Shown here one piece after another: positions 36,339-46,916 of a stretch of DNA of 64,000 nucleotides. This stretch comes from Cryptomeria japonica (taxonomy: Eukaryota > Streptophyta > Pinopsida > Cupressales > Cupressaceae): positions 236,595,733-236,659,732 of the forward strand of contig NC_081414.1 of NCBI RefSeq assembly GCF_030272615.1. The letters run 5' to 3'. The notes under the pieces were generated by a model. That model did not search any database, was not told the origin of the DNA, and saw nothing but the letters and a program-made list of their open reading frames with translations. Numbering within the stretch: position 1 is the first letter of the stretch; every line of letters starts with the position of its first letter. The position numbers and the translations under genes are program-made.

Positions 36339-38936
36339 TACACACTAACATCAACAGGATCCAACCACCCCAAGAAAAGTTCAGTACTAACTTCAAGATC
36401 TACCATTAGAGACTCGTTACCACAATACTACGAGTAAGGTGCTAGGGTGCATTAGAGGAAGAGTGTCATCACATGGCCCCTTCTAGGGTACAAATGCAGT
36501 ATCCACAACCTTTCATGAGGACAAGCTAGCCGACTATGCCAACTCCAAATGTCTTATGGACGAAAAAGCAATGCCAACTCCATATGTCTCAAAGATGGAC
36601 AAGAAATGCTAGCTCCATATGTCTCATAGACGAACAAGAAATGCCAGCTCCATACGTCTTACAGATAGACAAGTAATGTTAGCTACAAATGTCACATAGA
36701 TGGAAAGCCATCTTATCAAACCCATCCAGAGCCTATACAAGAACTCAAGGACATGGGCAAAGGAAAACTTAATTATCTTAATTAATGTGTTACCTCAGTT
36801 CATTATTATGTTATCTCTTGTTAAGTAATTCCACAATGGGTTACCCTGGGTGGCCACTTTTGGCCCTGACCCCCATTGTGAGACACTCCCTCCTAAGACT
36901 CTGAGCAACCTTCCCACTAGTTAACCCAATCCTAGGGTAGAATCTAGAACAAACAAAATTGAATCAAGCAAGGGATTCATTGTTGTAACAATATAGCCTC
37001 AATACCATAACCACATGGCCTAACAACCACAAAGAGGAGATTTTGCCACACCTCTAAATTCCAACATGCTCAATTAGCAACATCCAAAATAAGGATAAAG
37101 AAATAGGGTTTTCCAGACCACCCCCTAATAGCCTTTGTGATGCTATAATCCAATCAAGCATTTTAACACTAAGACAATCTATAAACATAACATACTTCAA
37201 TAAACTATGCAATAGGACTTTAATGATAATGCCATATCAAAAAGACGTCACCATCAATAACCACGTCAATTTATTTAACATTACAACAACACCATTGATC
37301 AAGGGTATAGTTTTAATTAACATTAATAAGGAATAATTTAAATAACATTTATATTAATCATTATCTAACTAAAAATATCAAAGAATTCAATTACCTAAAG
37401 AATAAATAAATACATTGTTATCACTCAATTCTATTTACCTAACGCTAATTAAACTTAATCAATTTAAACTAACAATATTATTTACAATTGTTAATTAAAT
37501 TATTAACAACATACTTTCAAGATTATAAGGTTACACCTATATATATTTTGTTATTATTATTATATATATCATTTTATTTGTTATTATACATTCAAATATA
37601 AATATATTTTACATCCATTTGTAACTATACTTTTAATTTAGCCTTTTATTAAATTTCTAGTTATATTCATAACTTTATTACATAACCATAACACAGTTGT
37701 CAACGATCACACTCAACTGACTCAACTCACATTTTGCAATGGATGACCTAGCCGACTTAGACCAAATGCATGCAAAGGTTAAGGGTGCTATCCCTGCCCT
37801 CACATTGGAGCAGCAACGAGGTGGACACCTAGGACTGGTGTGCTATCTTCCATTGCCATCATTAGAAGCCAATAGGGCATGGGTAATGCCCACTTCTTAC
37901 CCGAGTGAAGACCACTGAAAAGTAGAACTAATTATTTTTTATAACATTTTACTCTAATTAAAGAAAATGGAGATCATGATCATACTCATTATTACATTCA
38001 ACTAACATTTAGGAAGCCAATGAATCTAATTGGAACAATAGCTTATATAACAATACTCAACTAACAAAACTGGCATCTCGTACCTGAGTTCACTTTTTGT
38101 ATAGTAAACATTGTGTCCTGATAAATATACCTGCATACCTATTTACACAACTAGATGAACAATACACAATCTATTAAAGGTTGGATACATAATCATCAAG
38201 ATAAATCATATCATTACTTTAACTGGATTAGTCATATAAAAATTTACTGTAGAACTTGCAAGGGTAAACACATAACATAGGAAAGAGTGGCAAGTTCAGA
38301 CATATTTAGAGAAGAACCAGACCTAAGGCTAGACCTATAGTCTCGGGGGCTCATCGCAGATGGCCTTGCCTACGTGAACTCGCAGAGACTTCATAGTTCG
38401 ACTAAACAAAAGAAATCGTTAATAAAAGCAGGCACACAACCCTTTCTAGGGCCTCATACCCCAGACATATCTCTCATCGACTGCCACCCACTTAGGTGAA
38501 ACAGGGACAAAGTGCTAGATAGCTTTAATATAAAGATTATTTATACATAGGTTCCCCTACAAAACTACACAAAGGGTCTCAGTATGTGTTCCAAACATCA
38601 ACTCCAACACTAATATAAGACAATATGACACCTTAAAGAATTTAAAATATTTAAAGTGCTAGTTATAAACTATATCTTACATTTTAAACTAGATTAATAC
38701 AAAGGAAATACATCATATAATTCTTCATAAATTTATCTTAATTTCCAAAATAATATCTTCATCCTAAAAATCTTTGGGATAATTATTGCATTCAAGGGGT
38801 AATCACTAACATATGGAATTCACATTCTTTCTCTCTCCTTCTATAACTCTATACATAAGAATAAAGGAGGTAATATGCTGATATAAAATATAGAATTATT
38901 GTTAACTATCTTTTATTTTATTTTATTTTTTTATAC
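36339..38936. other. AT-rich repeat-derived DNA, no gene
   Basis: No convincing coding frame. It contains a 35-bp tandem repeat (36536-36710) and AT-rich sequence (37150-37690). GC-richer patches at 37730-37920 and 38330-38550 look like degraded LTR pieces but could not be assigned. Confidence 0.4.
36536..36710. repeat. 35-bp tandem repeat, five copies
   Basis: The unit is ATGCC-A-CTCCATATGTCTCA followed by AGATGGACAAGAA. Five diverged copies run head to tail. Confidence 0.8.
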
Positions 38937-39534
38937 AATAGAGTGAATTTTTTTTTTTTTTTTTTCTGATAAAAGTGGACAAGTCACTAAACTTAGATTT
39001 TATTAAATTTAAGAGTTGAAAATACATAACGGGTTCAAAGGGCATACTGGTAGGAAAGAACCAGCAAGAAAACCTCCGGTTGTGGCCCGAAAAAGAGAAA
39101 AAAACTAAAATTTAGATCCCCATATACCCAATTATAATCTAAGTTTGATCACCCTCCCATTACAGAGCTTTATCAGAATATACTTGACGTCATCCAAGAA
39201 ACCCCATAGACCCATTACATACTTGATATAAACACCCTCCCCTTACATGATTCTTCGAAGATGCTTATCATTCTCCATAGGACCCAAAAAGAGTTTTGAA
39301 GAATAAATTTGTAGAAAAGGGGAAGACAACACGCTTCTATGCTTGACAAGATTTTGTAGCACCCGCCCAACCAATATAACCAGCAGGTGTGTGGAAAAAA
39401 CCATCCCTTATGTCCCACAAACAACAATATTGCATGTCAAAAAGATGAAAGAACCAGATGGAATCATACCCCTGCAAAAAAAAACTTGTGGGCAAAACCT
39501 GTTATACTCAAAACAGAGACCCAAGAACATGCTG

Positions 39535-40182
39535 TCATGTAAATGAGAGCCATGAGCTAGGCCCTTTTAATGGCGGAGAGGAAGGAGGCACCATCTGTAT
39601 GGGAGGAATCCACACTGGCACAACTTGAACATTAGACAATGCTTCTAAGAGGAAATGCAATCCTGCAAAAACATTAACCGCTGCAGCCAAAACATCTGGA
39701 GATATATGATCTAAAAGAGCTGCCAATTCAAATAGTGTGTCATCATATATGTTAGATATTAGCCCATTCCTTAAAACTGAAAGGAGTTCCCCATACCACC
39801 TAGAGGCTAATAACTGAGAACGAGTAATAAAACTAGCATATGCAAAATTACCAAAATCAAAGCGGTAATTAGAAAGAGCATTATCCAAATCAACCGAAGA
39901 GTAAAAGTGTGGGTTGAAAAATGTATCACAAATTGCCCTAACCATAGCAGGATCCAAAAGCACATCCATACATACAGTGAGAAACCGAGATGCAATATCA
40001 ACAAGGAAACAACCTGGATTATCCACAAGCCATCGCTTTCCCAAAACTTTGCGAATAGCCAGAGAAAAATCCACCGAATGAATTTGAAACAAACGCCTGA
40101 GCTTCTCATCGTCCAAAACAAAAGAGTCTTGAAAATCATAGTGCTTGCAGGGCAATAGAATGCGATAAACCACTGATTCCAT
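39535..40182 (-). CDS. Open frame in LINE 3' region, unknown product
   Basis: This gives 215 residues without a stop, about 1.2 kb after RNase H and before the LINE A tail. It is Leu, Phe, Asp and Ser rich, with FVLDDEKLRRLFQ and RFDFGNFAYASF segments and a Pro-rich end (PPIQMVPPSSPPLKGP). I recognise no domain. Chance openness is possible, but 648 bases is long for this base composition. The other large LINE in this window also has an ORF after RNase H, though no sequence likeness is evident. Confidence 0.35.
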   Translation of the reverse strand: MESVVYRILLPCKHYDFQDSFVLDDEKLRRLFQIHSVDFSLAIRKVLGKRWLVDNPGCFLVDIASRFLTVCMDVLLDPAMVRAICDTFFNPHFYSSVDLDNALSNYRFDFGNFAYASFITRSQLLASRWYGELLSVLRNGLISNIYDDTLFELAALLDHISPDVLAAAVNVFAGLHFLLEALSNVQVVPVWIPPIQMVPPSSPPLKGPSSWLSFT

Positions 40183-41360
40183 CAGAAAAGCAAATGCAAA
40201 GCCAGGAGAGACAAAGAGAATTAAAAGAACCCAATGCCATCATAAGATAGTAATAACAACCATGAGAGGACAACACACTAATAAAAAATGATGTCATTAT
40301 CCAAGCCGCCACCCGAAGCAAATAATGATGATATTTTCAAAGCAGCTCGACACCAAGAATGCAAGACATAAACAAAAGCCGCCATCTTATTACACGATGA
40401 TGGCAATGCCCATGTGAAGCCTAAAACCAGCCAAGCAAATTAATGATTGTAGATATCCACACAAACAAAATTACTGCAAGGATCACCAACTTTTGCCACG
40501 TTATGAGAACATGGAGAAACCAAAACCGTGCACACAACAAAGGCGAAAAACCAATTATAAAACTTATGAGGGAAGGATTAACCACGTACAAGAAATAACT
40601 CCCCCGTACCCCAAAAACATACAAACATTACTTTCAATAATGACACCCTGTGTGGCGAAAAAATCGAAGTGCATTCATATGATTTAAAACTTCCAGCCAC
40701 CGTACATAGACAAGCTTTTTGCACATGAGTAAGAAACAAAAACTCTTGAAAGTGATACCAAAGAGTAAAGCACGATAAAAAACGATTTCCAAACACCATA
40801 AGACCACTCGGATAGAGGAAGCAAAAGCCTCGAGCCCTGTTTGGGATTACACACAAATTATGTCAAAATAATACATCAACGACCCAAAATAAGATACCCC
40901 CATTTTGAACTTTTTATCTGAAAGTGAATAATATAAGGGGCGTGCTAAAAACAACATTTACAAATGAAAGAACAAGCACCCATAGTTAAAATCAATAAGA
41001 GAAAAAAATGCCCCAACCTGCTACTTGACCCAGATATATCTCCATGACATATGTAACTCATGAATTAATAGAATTTACTGTAACAAACCTCTCCAATCCT
41101 TGAAGAAAATACACACATTAACATCTACCCCAAGAACAGAGATATATAAGTACTTCAAATGCATATAGAAATAAAAGACTCCTATCAGCACAAAAAGAAC
41201 AGATACAGACTGTACTGGGGAGAGGATAATATGTATACTTCAATGAGAAATGAAGATAAAGAGAAGGCACTAATTATAATGTATTGCCAGCTGCCTTGCT
41301 GCCTCCCCAATCCTCAAGAAGTACATATATTACCTTCTAACCCGCTACAAATTTGAAAAC

Positions 41361-43402
41361 TTAATATTTGGGAAGAGGCATATACTCGGGAAGGACATCA
41401 TGAGGAATGTCATCTCTTTCCACAATCTTATGAAAAACAGCCAAATCAATTGCCAAATTAGCCAGGAAATCTGCCAATTTATTCAACTCTCAAAAACAAT
41501 GAGATAACAAATAGGTATCAAAAAAAGATAATTTCTCCAAAATGTGGTCAATTAAATACTTCAAGTGCCAACAATTACTTTTACAATTCAAAACACTTTG
41601 GATAACAACCATTGAATCCCCCTGAATGTGAAGATGTTTTATTCCAAGGGAAATAGCCATGTCAATTCCAAGTGACAGAGCTTGACATTCAACAAAGTTG
41701 TTTAACTGAGACCCAAGGGCATGACATTGAGCCAATATTAAGACTGCCTTGTGATCCAGAATAGCCATACCAGCCCCTGCCATACCCGGGTTCCCCTTGG
41801 AAGCACCATCAAAGTGGAGTTTATAATGACCCGAAGGAGGAGGAACCCAGGTAGCCACAATTCTCTTATTTTTGAAAGCCATACCCTTTGAAACTGACCC
41901 ATGGGAGGGAATAATAGACAAAGATTTCCATGTTCTTGTGATCATGCCATCCCAATGGGAGAAGGATGTCAAATGATCTAAATTCTTATGAATATATGAC
42001 AGGGCCACCTCCGAGATAGAAGCCTCTATCTTAACCAATATGTCAGAGAGCAACGAGGATGATTTTTTGAAGATCCTATTATTTCTCTCTAACCATATGT
42101 TCCAAACAATGATCGATGGAGCTATGATCCAAAGACATGCATAAAAAGAATACAGGAACAAAAGAGGCCAAGCTCTGAAGTGTGAGAGGAGGGCCCCACT
42201 AGTAACAAAAGAGCGGCCTAACTTCTCGAAGAACCAATTCCAACATCCTAAAGCAAAATCACAATGAAGAAAAAGATGAGATGATGATTCCAATTTCTGA
42301 TTACATAAAATACAAGGAAAGACAACAGATAAGCCCATCCTATCCAATCTCATCCTAGTAAGAACCCTGTCTTGCACAACAAGCCATGTAAAGGCTCCAG
42401 CCTTCGGCAGACATGCAGGATGCCAAAATAATTTGTAAGGCCAAGAAGAGAGATCCTTTCCCATTATAAGGGAATTATAGCCATCTTTCACTGAATACTT
42501 TCCAGTAGAGTTCTTGGTCCAAATCAGCTCATCATCGAGCTCAGACAAGATGATTATTCTATTTCTAAGAGTAGAATAAAAATCTTCTTTAAGACTAGAA
42601 CTAATAGGAAGAAAATCAATCGACTTCCACTGGGCCATCACCATATTGCCAACATGAACTACAGTGAAATAATCTGATAAGCAGGCCCCCCGCTTATCCA
42701 AAAGAATAGATTTCAAGGGTGACCAATCCCTAATAGAATCCATAGGACAATGACCATTCCAAGTATCATCCCAAAATCTAACTTTCAGACCATTATGCAC
42801 AATCCAAGAAAGATGCGGCATCAAGACTCTTCTACATTTTACCATGAAATTCCAAATGGCCGACCCCTTAGGTAGAGACTCAGCTCGAAATACAGACTCC
42901 CTATCACCATTGGAAAGGTACTTGGCGAACATGATTCTAGCCCAAAGGGAGGCTGGATTATCATATAATTTCCACACTAATTTGGCCCCCAGTGCCAAAT
43001 TTTGATTTTCCAAGTTACGAATTCCAGATCCCCCAAGTTCTTTAGGAAGACACACCTTATCCCAGGCTAACAGAGGGATCCTAGATTTCCCATCCCTGTT
43101 GTTGTTCCAAAGAAAAGACCTCAGTGTATCCTGTAAACTGACAACAACTTCCTTTGGAGCTTTGAGATTTGACATTAAGTAAGTTGGCACCGCATTCAAG
43201 ACTGACTTTATTAACACAATTTTCCCCGCCATGGTAAGCCATTTGTGGTTCCATGCCAAAATTTTCTTAGACACCCCTGAAACTATTTTATCCCAAAAAC
43301 TAACCTTAACCTTGTTAGCAAAAAAAGGAACACCTAAATAAGTACAGGGAAGAACCCCGAGTTGGAATCCCTGAAACTTTTGAAGCTTATCCCGGAGCAG
43401 GG
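41361..43402 (-). pseudogene. LINE ORF2 C-terminal part: RT end, zf-RVT, RNase H
   Basis: The frame is open from the truncation point at 43402 (YLGVPFFANKV) through LAWNHKWLTMAGKI and IPLLAWDKVC. It reaches the zf-RVT knuckle (CILCNQKLESSSHLFLHC) and RNase H (FDGASKGNPG, ECQALSLG, QGDSMVV). A single TGA at 41490-41492 lies where HCF-E is read and is one step from CGA. The same frame continues with KLADFLANLAID to a stop at 41361-41363. Only one stop in 680 codons makes this LINE younger than the one at 3935-13303. RNase H in this position is a known trait of plant L1-type LINEs. Confidence 0.88.
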
Positions 43403-43414
43403 AATAGAGTGAAT

Positions 43415-44691
43415 ATTTGATCTTCTAAACTTCTTAAATTTCATAAATAAATGGTCCATCATTAAAATTACCAATCAATCATGTGGGAGACTTAGTATTT
43501 GATTTTCCATTACATTGCTAGTTACTTTAATATCACTCCTTTAAATTCTTTGATATAGAAGTATCATTAAAAAATATATTAATATTGATGTTAGAATTAC
43601 TAGATAAGATGTAAATAAGTGGAATAAACAATTAGGAGCAAAATCATTTCTTAACTATTTTAGAATTCGAAATAAATCTTCTTTCTATTTTTGCCAACAA
43701 GATCTCACATTATTGTATGGAAACAAATCTATTATTTTTTAATATCCGTTTTATAAGGTAAAATAAAATATCTCTTCATTCTATTTTTACAAAAATCTCA
43801 TTTTAAGATTTTGCATCAATATTAAATGCATGTCTCTCAATCACTTCTTTTATATCAACACTAATCTAAATAATAACATTAATAATATTACATTCTTTAA
43901 TTTCATAGTCACGCTACCCCCATAACTATTTCACTTATTTAGAATAACAAGCTCCTTCTTTTAAACTAGTGATCAATAAGCGCACATTTATTTATTTAAT
44001 ATAACAACATGAAACCAATAATAACACATTCTTATTCCAAATTACTATTTAATATGACTAAAATAATAGCTTTCTAATTAGTAAATTAAACATATAATTT
44101 TATAAAATAAATACATATTCAAAATAAGTAATTTATTAATTTATAATACTTTGTAAAAAAAGAAGGAAAAAAAACACAAAAGATTTAAACAATTTTACTA
44201 ACTTTCTAAAATATTATTTAATAAGGATTGGACAAGATAACTTCCTAAATTCATACAAGGTAATTTTATAGAATACAAGGTTTCTAATAAGATAACTTTC
44301 TAGAATAATAATATTGGCAAATTTTCAAACAAGATAATTTTATAAAAATAATACTTTAAAAGATTCTAATAAATTCACTCTTTAAAAAAAAAAAATAAAA
44401 ATAAATATTGTGTTCTAACAAGGTAACTTTCCAACTTTTTGAATTAATAAAGCATTTTTAAAATCTCTAGATGCTACATGGTGAAGTAACCACACTATTT
44501 TAAATTCTCTTTTCTTATAAGGAATACAAGTAAAATCATGCCTTATGGAGTCTTATAATGCTATTACCATAATTTAATTGTAATACTTTTTTTTCATAAT
44601 TAAATAGTAATGTTTCCTTTTCTATATGCAAAAATATTTGTCAAGCAAGAGATAAGAAAATAAATAGTAAGATGATTAAGGAATTTATTTA
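43415..44691. other. AT-rich DNA, no gene
   Basis: Very AT-rich, with loosely repeated GATAACTTTCTA and TTCTAATAAG phrases at 44220-44420. I see no coding frame or clear element. Confidence 0.4.
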
Positions 44692-45445
44692 GGGTAAAAG
44701 CATGGAGTTGTGTCATATTTTGGGCCAATGGAGGGTAGTCCGGTCAAACTGAGTTCGACCAAACTAAGTTTGGTCGGACTACTCCTCGGCTACGTGGCGC
44801 CTCCGTTTCGCTGAAATGGCACTAGGAGTTCGACTGAACTCCCTTAGTTGAAAAGCCACCATAAAAAAAAAATCATTTTTTTTGAAATGTTGAAACTAAG
44901 GGTAGTTCAGCCGAACTCATTTCAACCGTTCATTCGACTGAACTATCCTATGTGGCCTGCCATGTGGCACCAAAAAGGCCACTTTTTGTGCATTTTTGCT
45001 AGATTCAACTTCTGGCTAATTTTTCATCAATTTGAATTTTTTTTTTCAAAAAAATGAAAAATACCCTTTTGCAGATCTCGAAGTCATGAATCCGCTCAAA
45101 TAAATTTTTTTACTATTTTGATAATTTTGAATATTTTTTATTAATTAAACATTGCGAGTAGCTTTTTAAAGTAAAAAAAAGAGAGGCTGATTCGAAATTA
45201 AAAAATAAATATTGAGTAAAATTAAAAAAAATTAAAAATTAATTTTCCACTAGATGAGAGAATCTTCTCAAAAAGAGTATTTTTTATTTTTGGTTGATGA
45301 TAAATTTACTAATCAAGAAGTGGCGCCGACAAAAAATTGTCAAATTTAGCTATGTTGGTACTTTTATAAAAGTGTGACACAACTTCGTACTTTTAGCTAT
45401 GTTGGTACTTTTATAAAAGTGTGACACAACTTCGTACTTTTACCC
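44692..45445. mobile_element. Small terminal-inverted-repeat element, 754 bp
   Basis: The left end GGGTAAAAGCATGGAGTTGTGTCA is mirrored at the right (TGACACAACTTCGTACTTTTACCC) with a few mismatches. The four flanking bases are TTTA and TTCA. Inside are an imperfect hairpin (44741-44792, GTAGTCCGGTC against GGTCGGACTAC) and a 48-bp exact tandem duplication (45347-45394 and 45395-45442) next to the right end. No transposase is coded, so it is MITE-like. Confidence 0.65.
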
Positions 45446-46542
45446 TTCAATATATTTCATCTCTTCAAGTTTGAAAGGAAAGGAAGCTATGAAATTATTG
45501 GAAATGCTTCCAATATATATATTTTCAACAGGGTTATAAGATTTCATTCTTAACTGTTTGCATATTTCATTTCAAAATTATCTTAAGATGTTTTGCAAGT
45601 AGATCAATAATAGTTACAGGTAAAAGGATTTACTTATTTATTTTATTCTACTGGTTTGACTCTTTGAAAACAACTTGGGTTTGCACTAGACTATAATGAT
45701 TTATGCTATGGTTCAGATTCACAATTCTAAGATTTGATGGAAAAGTTGTTGATTAAGGACTTGTGCGGGGTCAAGGGCAATACCGATTAACATGGATGAC
45801 ATGCACATAACACCCAATATGGAAAACCGCACAGACAAATGATACTTTCAGTTAAAATCTCATTTGTTTGGACGGAAGATAAACAAGATTCAATTAATGG
45901 CAAATAATCAGAAAGACATAAAAACTAGTTTTCTATGACTTGCTGGAATAAAAAGAAAAAGTGGAATTATAGACCACGCACCTGAAGAATTTGACCGAAT
46001 ACTCAAAGAAATGTCGTTTGATACTTAGGAATGAACCTACACTGTCCAATCCTCCTCCAATGCTCCATTGATTTGTATTGCAACCATTTGCTAGTACTAG
46101 TCAAAGTTGGTTTTGAACCAGATCATTTTCCCTTGTCCAAGCAAAAGTACCAATCAAAAGTTTCAATGAATAGTAAATCCAGAACATATAATTTCTTGCA
46201 CCATGGCTTGACAAACATACTAATTGCTATAAAGAGCTTGTCTGAGATCTCAGGCAATAATTCTAAATTGAAATCGATCAGACTGCCAGAACAATAATCC
46301 CTTTTAGACATTGTACTTTCTATTTTTTTTTTTTAATGGGGGAATTGCATATATGAATCAATATAAATTTCCTACTAAAATTGTAATGTTTTAATAAAGA
46401 TTTAACATAAGTACATTTAATGGTGTATAAAAGCAAAATGATAATTTTATACTAAAAAACAGTAATTTTAAATTGTACAATATAATTTCAACATTAACAA
46501 TTGCATATTGCATATTGCATCAATAGATAACATTTAATATTT
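45446..46542. other. Spacer with an anonymous open stretch
   Basis: Between the small element and the large transposon. On the minus strand 46123-46311 reads DFNLELLPEISDKLF, with further readable pieces at 46020-46120 (LQYKSMEHWRRIG). The base composition is more gene-like than its surroundings. It could be a captured exon or an old element; no domain is recognised. Confidence 0.3.
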
Positions 46543-46581
46543 GGGTAAGTGCATCAGGATGGTGAACAGAAAAGTGGCCAC
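46543..46581 (+). repeat. Left terminal inverted repeat
   Basis: GGGTAAGTGCA then TCAGGATGGTGAACAG and GTGGCCAC. The right end carries the same blocks inverted, with a small insertion of C/T-rich bases before GTGGCCAC. Confidence 0.85.
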
Positions 46582-46604
46582 ATGTCAAAAAAAATCAAAT
46601 TTTT

Positions 46605-46880
46605 CATAACCCGTGTGGGTTCTGAAAATTCAAAAATGCGCTACGCTTGGTAACACAAAAACAATTTAAAAAACAAAAAGTTCCTCAAAACCTGTACGAG
46701 TTTTGAGGAACATTATGTTTTTTAATTAAAAATCAAAAGTTCTTGAAAACCCGTATGGGTTTTGAGGAACATTGTTTTTTTGGTAACCCACGGGGTTTGG
46801 CCATTTTCAACGCTAAAACCCGTGAAACAACAACAAAAGGAAGCCAAAAAACCACAAAACCCACACGAGTTTGTAATCAT
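46605..46880. repeat. Left subterminal palindromes, AACCCGTATGGGTT type
   Basis: Repeated short palindromes occur at 46608-46621 (AACCCGTGTGGGTT), 46687-46704 (AAAACCTGTACGAGTTTT) and 46746-46763 (AAAACCCGTATGGGTTTT). Half copies lie near 46792, 46818 and 46858. Such clusters next to TIRs are transposase-binding sites in other large plant DNA transposons; here that is inference. Confidence 0.7.
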
Positions 46881-46916
46881 TTTGGATTTTTCCAGCATTA
46901 AGAATAATTTTCAACA

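Larger units (their letters stand above)
38949..43402 (-). mobile_element. 5'-truncated LINE with RNase H, minus strand
   Basis: An exact 12-bp duplication AATAGAGTGAAT flanks the block (38937-38948 and 43403-43414). A T run at 38949-38965 is its poly(A) tail on the minus strand. The element lacks ORF1, the endonuclease and most of RT. It keeps the end of RT, zf-RVT and RNase H, plus 2.4 kb of 3' sequence that includes another open frame. It inserted after the surrounding AT-rich DNA was in place. Confidence 0.9.
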
